This document shows, piece after piece, positions 44,552-55,057 of a stretch of 64,000 bases of DNA. The DNA is taken from contig BTRK01000001.1 in NCBI GenBank assembly GCA_036245805.1, forward strand, positions 22,637,087 to 22,701,086, written 5' to 3'. The notes beneath the pieces were generated by a model. That model saw only the letters and a program-made list of their open reading frames with translations, was not told the DNA's origin and did no database searches. How positions within the stretch are numbered: the first letter of the stretch is position 1; each line of letters opens with the position of its first letter. The translations under genes were made by a program, and so were the position numbers. This DNA is from Pristionchus mayeri. Taxonomy: Eukaryota; Nematoda; Chromadorea; Rhabditida; Neodiplogasteridae.

Positions 44552-47500
44552 TCAATCATCCTCGTCATCTTGATCTCTTCTGAGATTCACTGGTACCTCT
44601 GGATGCCATAGATCGATCGATAGAACCAATCGATAAGCAGAAGAAGCCGCGCCCTGAACATCGATTCACTCACTTTTGCCTTAGTTTCCTACAATACCTC
44701 AATCCACAACTCGTGCTCGAAGGAATCATCATAGACGATAAAGTGACCTGTCTTCCACCCTCGCGTTTCCCTCCCAACTCTTCAATACCGTAATCATCTT
44801 TACAGTAACGATACTACATTTCTACCGTATCCTGGCTTCGGAAGGTACGATCAGTCCCAGTTCAGCAACGAGTCTCGTATTCGATGCACCACAGAGAGGA
44901 GGAATTGTAGTGCCAGCCCGTAGAATTACGAAGGACATCTGATTGGTGATCTTTGATCTCTTTCCCTTCATCTACTCAATAGTTTCCCTCTGTCGTCATC
45001 ACACATGCAGTTAGTACCACTTCATTCCTTGGGATGGTTAGATGAGTGGGGAAGAAGAGAGGGGGAGAGAGGGGGAGGGGGGAGGAAGGGTCTTCTTCTC
45101 CTCTCTAGTCTTCTCTCGATCTCGACGTTCTTTCCTCTCTCGATCGAGAAGTTCTCATTGGAGTACGCACTCTCGAGTGGGACTTTCGTCTACTGGGAGG
45201 TCTACCTGAAACACGAGGGATACTGTAGAGTACTGTAAGGGTGGGTCACTCACGGTGTTTTACTCCCTCCACTGCCGTTGTCATATTTTGATGCTCAATG
45301 ATTCTCTCCTTCGCTCTTTTCACAGCGGGTTCCAGTTCCTGCTGCTGTAATCACGAGAGTGACCCATGGAATGCCCCCTCGAACTACCGCCTGCGTATCC
45401 GAACTTGGAGTGCTGATTGTCTCCTTCACTTCATTCCTGAAAGGGGATGGATCAAGGGAAGGGGAGAATCCACTCACCACATCTTAGAGATTTCCGTAAA
45501 TCGTCTGCGTTCTTCAATCTAAGCCGAGGGAAATCGAGAAAGATCAGAGATCAAAGATCAAACCTTGTAGTAGTAGAAGGCAGCACAGAGGGCCACCACA
45601 ACAAGCACGAGGACGATAGTGAGGACGGACATTGTGGGAGAGATCAAGGGGGAGAGGGGAGAGGGAGAGACCAACCGTACGAAAGGAGGACAAGGGATAT
45701 GAATGAATCGTAGAAGAGAGAAGGGTGAGATACTCTGGTGAAAGGAACATGCAGATTAAGTTGGATAGAACAATTAATTGAGAGAAAAGATTCTGGATTT
45801 GCGAAAAAAAACATGCAGTGATGACGTCAGAGGAAAAGAGATCAAAGACCAAACCGATGATTTGCTGGCATTGGAAGAACGGGCGAAATCATCGAGGATT
45901 TGGCAGGAAAGAGGAACCATCGCACAATGTTCATCGTGCCTAGAGATCAAAGATCAACTGGAGGAAAGATCAAAGATTAATTACCACTCGCCGTCGCCGA
46001 ACAACTCGAACTCGGACAGCGACTCATCGTTGGAATCTCTAGCCTGAGAATGATCTTTGATCTTTTGTCCTTACCCGACTATACCCTCTGTAGAGTGGTG
46101 GGGATGGAGATTGGCTCGAACTCTCGAGGATGACTCTCCAGAACAGTGAGAGCTTCGTGTCTAATGGACACCCATTGTCTCTCGATTCCCTACAATCTCT
46201 CCCCTAGTTTGATCTTTGGTCTCTGCCCACCTTGAGATACTTGCCCACACTCGACTGTTCGATATTCCACCATGGCTGAGCTCTGGAAGGATGATCATTC
46301 TCTTTCTACTTCATCATTCTTCCCACTTCAATCCATCGATGTTGTGGGAGGATCTCTGATAGGCAGAAAGGAACAGGCCGAGTTCCGCACCTTGTTCGTA
46401 CACAGCATAGGCCTGGATTGATCTTTGATCTCCTCTTCCCCTTCCAACTCACCTCAGTCCTCCTTCTCAACTGCATCAGTCCCTCTCCCAGATGGTAATA
46501 CACTCGAGCATCCGTCAGTTCGATGTCAGCCGCAGAGAGCGCCCTCAAACACCACACTGATTCCCATTTCGGCATCCCTTCAATCTCAAACGAATCACCT
46601 CCATTCTCTTATCTGCCTTAGGTTGGAAATTAGAAATTATCAGGGATGAGCGGGTCTCTATGACCCTAGCACAAGCATCGGTGGTTCAGTGGTAGAATGC
46701 TCGCCTGCCACGCGGGCGGCCCGGGTTCGATTCCCGGCCGATGCAATCTTTTCCATATTTTTAATAATTACAAGTTTTATTTTCTTAGTTTTACTGTCGC
46801 GATGAACAAGGGGTTATATCTTAACTCAATATGCTACATCCTTTTTTTCGCACATTCTAATTTGGCATATATGCCTTCCCGCTCCATTTCATCCAATGCA
46901 AACGGAAAGTGAGAACGAGTAATCCTCATATTTTCTCACCTGAGTCCCTTCTTCATCTCCAATACACCCTCATCGACATCTCCGATTAGTTTGGAGACGA
47001 GTCCTCGATAGACGAGTGCGTAGCCATCGGATGGATCGACGGAGAGGACCTGCACTCTCTCCCTCTCCTCCTCTCCATTCTCGTACTCACATTGGTCAGC
47101 ACTTTCTTGGCGTCATCATATCTTCCCATCACAAGAAAAGTCAATGCCATCTCTGACTGCAGCTTCAATTCAGTCGGGAATCTGTCGATCACTGCACGTT
47201 GAGCATCTCAATAGGAGTGGAGTGGAGGGGGAGGGGGGAGGGGGACAGACTGAGAGTGACGTGTAGTTGTCCTCTGAATCTGGCTCGATCGGCTAGTCTG
47301 GCAGCTGCTTGTCTGAAGAGGGACTCGGGAGTCGAGTCTTCCTCCAGTACCTCCTGCAAGAGGAGAACGAGTCCTAATGAAGGTAGGCCTTCCTCTACCT
47401 CGTAGTACTTGATGGCCTCGTCGACATCATCGTCGTCCTCCTCTGCCTCTGCTATCAAATCGTATGCTCGTGCCTGCAATTGCATAAGGACGATGTCACA

Positions 47501-49162
47501 GAGGGTTTGTAATCCTCGAGTGAGTCATCATCTTCTCTCCCTCCTTATCACTCCCTCCATCCCCCTTTCTCATGAGTACTCAAGAGGAAATCACGAAAGC
47601 ATTCGAGAAGTTCGTTTCCGATCGGAAGGAGGACGAATTCATAGAGGCCATTCTCAAATTGGACTTCTGGAAGTCATCCCAGATTAGTTATCCGAAGGAG
47701 AGAGGAGAGAAGAAGAGCGAACAGAATGAGGTGAGCATGGAACATTGATTGTTTAATATCCATTATCCTTTGCAGTTTCTCAATCAACTGGTGGAGTTCG
47801 CATTGAGAGAACCAACTCTGATCCTCAATCTCTTCGTTGCAATTGTGAGTTATCAGTTGTAGATGGAGTGTTGATGGAGTGGTTGAGACGGGAATGGTGG
47901 AAGGGGGACAACGTCGTCGACTAGTGGAGGCTCTCTTCAGAGAAACACGCTCATGGCACATCTCATACCATGCAAGAGCGAGAGAATTGGACAAGGGAAG
48001 GAGGAATATCACTGAGTGAGAGAATCCCCTTCGAGTAGTGAACGAGAGAGGACAGATTCATCGGCGATCTCTACCTCCACTCACTCATTTCTATCGGAGA
48101 GATACGGGCGAGTCTCGATGAATTGATGGAATACAGGAAGGAGTCCCATAATGTGAGTGCAGAGGCAATGTGAATCAATCAATCAATGGAACAATCAATG
48201 GTCGAATCTCCGCCCTGACTTCTCCATTGAGGCCTCCATTGCTACTGCCTGTGTTCTCCTCGAAAGAGTGGGCGAGAAATTCGCATTGGAAGAGGTCAAT
48301 CAATTCCAAAGTCACTCAGATTTGGATAAATTGCAGAGAAGTCAATTCGCAGTGAAGGAAACATATGAGGGTCGATCAGTGTACGCCCAACTAGAGAAGG
48401 CGAAGTTCTCCACTGAGGGAAAAGTGAGGTGAGCAGGAAGGAGGAGAGGAGAGAATGAAGGGGGAGGAGAGGAAGAGAGAAGAGAATCATTCAGGGAAGA
48501 AATTGACACCCAATTGCGATACCAGTGGATGTACACTAAGGATTATGATGGCTGATGGACAACCATCATCAGCTATTGTTGTCCCCTACTCAGGCAATGG
48601 CTTTGTGAATGAATAAAGTAGTGGATCTCTCACCTTCGAGAAGATTCCCCTCGGAGAATCGGGATGTCTTTTGAGGAGGGCATTGATCTTCCTCAATGCA
48701 TCATCCAGATGGTGCTGCAGAGAGAGAGGTCAGTAGTCGATACTCAATCTACTGTACCCTATCGAGTAGTCGATCGATATCATCCAGTTCGGTTCGTATC
48801 TTATGATCATCTCTGTTGGTGATGGCCCTTCGCACGTACGTCTCGCGCTCACTCGCACTGAATCAACGAGTTAGAGAGGGGAGAGGGAGGAGGGAGAGGA
48901 GAGGAGAGAAGGGCGGGGGGAGCATTTGATCTAGAGAGTGCACCGATGCTTGCGTAGTGCGACGACTTCATTGATGACTGGAGGAGGAGCAGGAGCGAGG
49001 GGAACGTCCTGAAAGATCAAGGAATCTCTTTGTATGCATAGAATACAGTACCTCATCACCATCATCGTCATCGTCAGCATCATCGTGATCTACCTCATCC
49101 TGATCATCTTCTTCATCATCATCGTCATCAGACTTCTGAATGATCTCATCGATGACAACTAT
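44552..49162 (-). CDS. ASPH: ASPH-like exons: acidic region, TPR-like helices and hydroxylase domain
   Basis: ASPH hydroxylates Asp/Asn in EGF-like domains in the ER lumen. In coding order: an acidic exon (KSDDDD...) ending at about 49053, VPLAPAPPPVINEVVALRKH, and DDALRKINALLKRHPDSPRG (about 48660-48720). TPR-like helices follow (ARAYDLIAEAEE, RFPTELKLQSEMALTFLVMG, VLSVDPSDGYALVYRGLVSK), then GLFLSAYQRSSHNIDGLKW and AQPWWNIEQSSVGKYL. The catalytic exons are 45985-46043, 45855-45939, 44826-44938, 44698-44779 and 44552-44653. The distal iron ligand block DDSFEHELW and the 2-oxoglutarate-binding Arg (YRLVLSIDLWHPEVP) are kept. The segment matching human WPHTGPTN reads PPLCGASN, so the first iron-binding His is Leu. 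No convincing independent start was found, so these exons probably share the upstream transmembrane exons. Introns hold two protein genes and a tRNA-Gly. Confidence 0.88.
45105..45632 (-). CDS. Small single-pass membrane protein with Arg/Ser tail, nested gene
   Basis: I do not recognise it. Five exons (45564-45632, 45478-45518, 45324-45436, 45254-45271, 45105-45205) keep one frame for 113 residues. The N-terminal helix is MSVLTIVLVLVVVALCAAFY, followed by a basic stretch (YYKIEERRRF), a second weakly hydrophobic segment (IPWVTLVITAAG), and a tail of RS/SR dipeptides ending SREED-like (reads EERTSRSRED). It lies on the same strand inside the roughly 915-bp ASPH intron 44939-45854. Exon 1's donor is 4 nt from a GATCAAAGATC dyad. 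Alternatively these could be an alternative end of an ASPH transcript, but the independent ATG and stop argue for a separate gene. Confidence 0.55.
46675..46745 (+). tRNA. tRNA-Gly (GCC)
   Basis: Complete cloverleaf: acceptor GCATCGG/CCGATGC, D-arm with TTCAGTGGTAGAA, anticodon loop CTGCCAC reading GCC, and T-arm CCGGG-TTCGATT-CCCGG with perfect pairing. It is intronless and lies antisense in an intron of the ASPH-like gene. Confidence 0.96.
47572..48555 (+). CDS. MIF4G-domain protein (MIF4GD/SLIP1-like), nested gene
   Basis: Six exons (47572-47730, 47776-47844, 47930-48015, 48056-48152, 48232-48428, 48495-48555) give 222 residues, about the length of human MIF4GD. MIF4G domains are HEAT-like helices used by eIF4G, PAIP1 and the histone-mRNA translation factor SLIP1/MIF4GD. 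Supporting blocks: FLNQLVEFALREPTLILNLF, then ALFRETRSWHISYHARAREL, FIGDLYLHSLISIGEIRASL (the typical second-helix-pair signature), and CVLLERVGEKF. The C-terminus is Tyr/Trp-rich (RYQWMYTKDYDG). Exon 3's acceptor (GTGGAG) is the only choice that keeps the frame, so this point is less certain. The gene lies antisense inside an ASPH intron. The exact orthologue is not settled. Confidence 0.72.
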
Positions 49163-49819
49163 CTGCCATCATTCAATCGACATTCCTTGATACACATAGG
49201 GACAGGACGGAACACTTTATTTCCTCATTCTGTGAGGATGGAATACAATTGGAATCTCCTCTAGTAGAGGATCTCGAAACGAAGACAACGGGTACGATAC
49301 AATCCAACGTCGACTCAGATGATCTTTGATCTCTTCCATGCCTTTTCCATTCTGCACATGCTTGTTATGGCCATTCTGGTGAGCCTACCGTATTCTTTGT
49401 GTGATGTGTGTAAATGCAGAACGAGAGGTAGGCATCACACGCTTTATAACCAATCCATTCAACATTAGATATAAATCAATTTATAAACAGCAACCAAAAA
49501 TAGAGAAATTCACAGAAAAAATAGAGTGATAAACTCTAGAAGGGGTGGGGAAACTCTCGTTGATTTCAGTATGTGATGAGGAGTATGGAAGGGGAAGAGG
49601 ACGGAGACCAAGGAGAGTTCCCTTCCACCAGTAACAAGGCATGTTGAAAGAGACAACGTATTGGATACCGTGGATAGGAAATGGATAAAACAACGATAGA
49701 TATAATTCCACCAAGATTCAATTGACTAGCCCGCTTTAGTCTACCCTTTCTAGACATCTAGATAACTGAATGGAAGCATCCTCTTCGTTCCGTGCACTGT
49801 CGAGTGATAGAGTGGAAGG

Positions 49820-49922
<103 letters not shown>

Positions 49923-49969
49923 TCGATTAGTAGCAGTGCATATCTAAGGGGACTACACTCGTTAGCACA

Positions 49970-51551
49970 CTAGGGATTAGTAGGAGAGGAGGCACTTGCT
50001 TCTTTCCTCTTCTTCAGCAGGAGATTCTTCCTGGGGGCAGCCTCGTACGAGGGAGGACAGTGCTTCCTCTTGCAGGGACGGGGAGGAACCTCCGAGGTGA
50101 TGTGAGATTGAGATCTGAGAAGAACAACAATATACTGGCTCTATCATTCTCTATTCAGGAAATGCACATATTTCATAGTTTGGGGGTATGCTTATTGAAT
50201 GAGTGAGAAGGGAAGGAAGGCTGACCTCTTCTGTTTCCTTCTCTCAACTGAATTCAACTTCTCCTCATCTTCTTCATCTTCTTCACCCTTCTTCTTCTTC
50301 TCCTCTTCTTCTTCCTGAAGGTAATCGATTAGCATCCAACATCGCAATAATTTGAGATATCTAATCTCTTATAAGAGCTAATCTATAATATGTTTACCGG
50401 TTTGTTCTATGGGTAAACTTACATCAGCTTCCTCCAATTGAATCTCCTCTTTCATCACTTCCCCTTCTTCAGTTTCCTCCTTCTCTTCCACCTTCTTCCC
50501 CTCCTGCAAATTTCAACTGTCAAATAATCAGTGACAGATTAGTGACCAAAGTGACAGGTAGTAATGGGTCGCACACAGCTCACCTCCTCGTGTTCTTCCT
50601 TCTCTTCTTCCTCCACGTCTCCTTCTTCCTCTTCCTCCTTCTCAACCCTTCTCGTCCTTCTTGATCTCTTCGATTGAACTTTCTTCTGATGATCACGACG
50701 AGCCTTCGGTTCCTGCCGTGGTCGACAATGCAAAAGGAATTGCATCGGCCGGGAATCGAACCGGGGCCGCCCGCGTGGCAGGCGAGCATTCTACCACTGA
50801 ACCACCGATGCTTGTCGAGCTACGGTCAAGGTACTATTCAACACAGCACTTTCTTTGGACATGATCCCAGAGGTGCAAAATTAAAGATAATTGATCCTCA
50901 TTATCACTAAAAGAGAAGAGATAGCACAACTGACCTCTTCTTCTTCCTCTTCGTTTTCTTCTTTCTTCTCCTCCTCTTCATCTACCTCTTCTACTTCCAC
51001 CTTCTTCTGTTGCCGTCGTGAGGGCTTCTGAGGCTGGAGGATGGATCGACTATCTTTCTCCAGAATGAGGAAGTATTCCATAAATAGTAGTTACCTCCTC
51101 CTCCTTCTCTTCCTTCTTCCTTCCGTGTTTCATCGCTCTCTTCATCGGTTCTCCTCTTTCTTCCTTCTTCTTCCCTGAGACTGCTGCTCGAAGTCGTTCT
51201 TCCACCTGTACCACTTCCTTCATTCCCTAATCCTCTCTCTCCTCCCCCTCCCTCTCTCTCTCTCCTCTCACCTTCCTCCTCAATCCAGCCAGCATCGTCT
51301 CCTCTTCGTCCTTATCTTCATCCTCATCCTCATCATCGTCTTCTGCTGGTTTCACTGCAAGAGATCAAAGATCAACCTGGCAGAAAGGGACTCCTCACCC
51401 TCTTCCTCTTCTTCTTCCTTCACTTTCTTCGTCGTGGGAGGGGATGATTTCCTCTTTTGTTCAGATGGTCGTTGTCGATTCTTCTCGTGTATTGGCTGAA
51501 GGAAGAGAGACTAACTCCTCTTTTCGTTCTCTCACTCACCTCATCCTCTCC

Positions 51552-51587
<36 letters not shown>

Positions 51588-52292
51588 TACGTGTTCTTCC
51601 TTCGTCATCGATCGATGGGAGTGTCGATGAGAGTCGTCGTCATCGTCGAAGTCTCAAGAAGGCTTGGAATAGATAGAAGGGGAAGGGGAGGGAGTACCTG
51701 CTATTCCCCTTCCTCCAGCTCCTTCCTCTGTCTGCACTAAAGAGTATAGGGAAGTGCAGAGTAGGCCGAATACCAAGAGGACTATCCACGTGCGGGCCCC
51801 TCCCTGCAAAGGATCTCTCTCCCTCCTCCTCCTCCTCTTCCTCCCCCTTCCTCACCTTCGTGACGCTGTAGTCGACGGGATTCTGATGCAGTACGGCAAC
51901 AGCAAGTGGATGGCCGCCCTGGACTGCAATGGGATAGGTAATCCCCTCTCTCTCTTCTCTCTCCCCATCCCCCTTCCTACATGCTATCTCTCTTACAGTA
52001 TCACCCTTGGATACAGTACTCGCAGTGATCTACCATCGCAATTGCAGTAGACACAGCTGGAAGCGAGGGATGAAGTGGAGGGTCGTCTAGATATCATCGG
52101 AGATCCCCTCGCTGAGTCAGCGAAGGAAGAGCCAGAGCCAGCGAATGAAAGAGAGCCCGTTCCGTAGAGTCGATGACCGAATCGAGTGCCAGTCTCTCGT
52201 GCTACCATCGATGCAGCCACGTAATCAGGCAAGTAGGAACCGGATGAGGGAGGAGTGACACCATTGCGAGTGAAGTCACGACGACGACGCAT
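49970..52292 (-). CDS. Junctin/triadin-like type II membrane protein, Lys/Glu-rich lumenal region
   Basis: The start at 52292 (MRRRRDFTRNGVTPP...) opens a Ser/Gly-rich cytosolic exon. This is followed by GHPLAVAVLH, a transmembrane exon (RTWIVLLVFGLLCTSLYSLV, about 51735-51805), then a poly-Asp exon (about 51546-51650, coded by an ATC/GAT repeat). Successive exons (51400-51480, 51276-51354, 51098-51206, 50934-51040, 50584-50715, 50427-50504, 50226-50317) encode alternating basic and Glu-rich blocks. The last exon ends RKEASASSPTNP with its stop at 49970-49972. N-terminal TM plus a long Lys/Glu-rich lumenal region is the plan of junctin, triadin and the ASPH N-terminus. Since ASPH exons follow on the same strand, this is probably the junctin-like product of one ASPH locus. 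An alternative first exon is at 53814-53889. A tRNA-Gly lies in one intron. Confidence 0.7.
50741..50811 (-). tRNA. tRNA-Gly (GCC), second copy with a T-stem mismatch
   Basis: Nearly identical to the copy at 46675, with the same acceptor, anticodon loop and T-loop. One base differs (50763): the T-stem becomes CCCGG opposite CCCGG, giving a central C-C mismatch. It may still work but is the weaker copy. It lies in sense orientation inside an intron of the junctin-like gene. Confidence 0.88.
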
Positions 52293-53522
52293 ACCAATGA
52301 TCTTTGATCCCCGTCGAGTGAATCAAGGCATGGCTGGAGAGGACCGGAGGTAGGTCATTCAAGGGAAGGAAGAGGAGACACGGAATCATGCATACGATAT
52401 GGGAATATGAGAGGAATGAAGGAAGAATGAGGAGAGAATTGGAGAATGAATGAAGTGAGAATAGACCCTATGTGAGGGATAGAAGACACTTTCCCGACGA
52501 ACCACAAGCTATGAACGCAGAGAATTTTGAATGAGCAATCGTAAAAACAGAGTCGAAGTGAGAGGGAGGAGGAAGAAAAAAGAGAAGAATGAGTCTTGCG
52601 CAAGCCCATTTTCTCTAGAGAGGAGAGTCTCTGCTCCATCCCATCAGATGAGACTTCTGATGTACCTTCCAGAGTAGAGAATGGGGAGAACTGAGGAAAG
52701 GAAGGAGAAGTCTAGACTACTCACTCGTTCTCCTTCATTCGAGATGGAATCGTTCTCTTTCTTTTCTCTCTCTCAACTTTCTCACGCACTGGACAGAAAT
52801 AAATATTTGCGAAATCTGATACGAGGAGATTGCAGCAAGAGGAGAGACTCTCCTCACTCTCGAGAAGAGAAGAGAAAGGAGAGAGAGATAAGGAAGGTAT
52901 CTAGATGGATGAAGGAGAAGGAATGAAACAGAAGAGAATGAATGAGAGAGAACCAGTCAGAAATGGAGAGGATTCAGTCATCCAGAGACTCCAGTCTACA
53001 AAATGAAGGACCACGAATAATAATTCAATTAGTGTAATGAAGGAAGAAAGAGAAGGGAGAAAGAGTGAATAGTTGCTAGGAGATGATAGAGACCGAGAGA
53101 CACTCTCTTCTCTCTCTCATGAGCAAAGAGAGAGAGAGTTCAAGGGGCGGAGGTATGAATATCAGAAGTAAGGATAGGATAATTAGAAGGAAGTCCCCTG
53201 ATTCATTGTTCAAAAGCGGGACTTCTCCTCTCGCTCCTTCCTCCTTCTCTCCACTACTCGTAATGGTGTAAGCGAGTGAGTGGAGAGAGATCGGAGAAGA
53301 TTGAGAGAAGAGGAGGAAAAGGAGGCGAGAAGTGGATGAATGCACCCACCACTCCCTCTCCCAACAGAGACACTTCACCCATCCATCCATAACCGAGGTG
53401 AAATACAAGCAAAACAGAATAGATGCTCTTTTAGAAGAAGAAATATTTGCTGTTCCAACGAGATTCCCATTCTGTGCAAAGAGCCCACGAGGAACGTGAA
53501 GCGAAAAATACAGCAAAAGCTC

Positions 53523-53596
53523 TGCTCCATGGGAGGATCGAACTCCCGACCTCGGCATTATAAGTACCACGCGCTAACCAACTGCGCCAATGGAGC
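53523..53596 (-). tRNA. tRNA-Ile (TAT)
   Basis: Acceptor GCTCCAT/ATGGAGC, D-arm GCGCAGTTGGTTAGCGC, anticodon loop CTTATAA reading TAT, and T-arm with GAGTTCGATCC, though the T-stem is GTCGGGA-like and can pair GGGAG/CTCCC. No intron is present, although tRNA-Ile(TAT) often has one. It lies between the two alternative first exons of the junctin/ASPH locus. Confidence 0.92.
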
Positions 53597-53813
53597 TCAC
53601 GGGGGGAGCGCCTAGATTCAAAGTACAGGAGACTGAGAGAGGGAAGTGAGTAAGGAAAAGGAGGAAAGTGATGTGAAAGGAAGAGGATGAAGTGGGAGGA
53701 AATGATTCTGAAACGAACTCTGATTCTAAAGGGCTATGTCAGAATAAGGAAGGAGGGAGAGCGTAACTAGAAAGAGAGATAGCGTGTTCAAAGGAGTCTT
53801 TCGTGTCACTCAC

Positions 53814-53889
53814 CACTGGAGCCTTGTCTTCGGAAGGGAGCTCGTGTCGTCCCAGCCCCGTTCATTCCATTGGCCACTTTGGCCGCCAT
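53814..53889 (-). CDS. Alternative first coding exon of the junctin/ASPH locus
   Basis: The ATG at 53887-53889 begins MAAKVANGMNGAGTTRAPF and the exon ends in phase 1 at GTG|GTGAG. The exon starting near 51920 accepts phase 1 and is also the natural partner of the 52292 start exon, so both first exons can feed the same transmembrane exon. A basic, Ser/Gly-rich leader before the TM helix is what ASPH/junctin N-termini look like. The link to that locus is inferred from phase and order only. Confidence 0.55.
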
Positions 53890-55057
53890 TCGCCCTTTAC
53901 AGATCAGAGTTCACTTAGATTACCAGTTATCGATACCTCTCCTCCAGCTACAGTACTCCCCGCCGTCTCTTCTCTACTCCTTTCGTGTCTCTCCGATCGA
54001 TCGAACAATAAATAATTAGTTATCGGTCGTCCAGCTTCGTTCGTCGGAGTGAGATTACGGTGGGAACTCTGCGAGAATTCATGGAATACGCGTGGAACAA
54101 AGAAAGAGAACGAACGCAGATCGAGAAATGAGGTGTAATGTATGAGATGAATAGATGTGATGAGTACAAATTGATTACAAGTCTAGTTCATCGAAAAGAG
54201 AACAGACGGAAACGAGAGAGTTCTCTTTTGCCATTTGACGTCAGTAAGAAATCGGAGACTGAGGGAATGGAGAAGACATCGAGGAATGGCAATGAAGTTC
54301 ATCGAGAGGGAGATCACGATAGAATGAATGACCTACCCTCTCTGAACAAACAAGAGAAGGGAGGGGATCAGTGATGGACACTAATCACTCCATCTCAACA
54401 ATGCAATGGTAAGGATATGGCACAAGGTGGAAGAGGAGAACATCATCCCCAGAGATCTGACATATCTCTGTCTTGCATTCCCCTGAGTCCCATAATGAAG
54501 ACGAGTCTCAGAGACACTTCCAGAGACATTCCCCTCATGTAAACAACATTCACGAAAGTTATTAGGAGAAGGATGAAATAAAACGAAGTAGCGTAGGCAT
54601 ATCCTCGTTGTGAGTTAGACATCAGAAGGATGCAAGGTAGAGAGAGGGGAGGGAAGACGAGAGAGTAGACAGATCGAGGAGAGAGCAGAGAGAGAGGAGG
54701 AGGGAAAGAGTGGGGGATAGGAGAGAGCACCGTAGATTCTCGGCAACTTTACACAGAGATGAGCTCAGGAAGAGCCCTTCTCTCTCTTCTTTATCTCTCC
54801 CTCTAAGTGTATCTCTCTCCACGGTAGTCCAGAGTATCATTGATTATCACTTCCGCTCGTGTTCTCTTTCCCTCATTCACTGTATTTAGCAACGACTTCT
54901 CAGAAACAGCACGCTTCATCTCCCGTAATTACAGTACGAAACATCAAGCTAAATAACAATTGATTAACGAGTGACTAAAAACAATGTATCTAATTGGGCC
55001 GGCCGGATAGTGGAGTGAGGAATTAGGGTAGGATCATGACCGGAAGATACCGTATTT
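53890..55057. other. Intergenic region with no gene seen
   Basis: Between the 5' end of the junctin/ASPH locus and the 3' end of UQCC1, both minus strand. It is purine-rich, with no exon carrying a recognisable motif. Confidence 0.5.
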
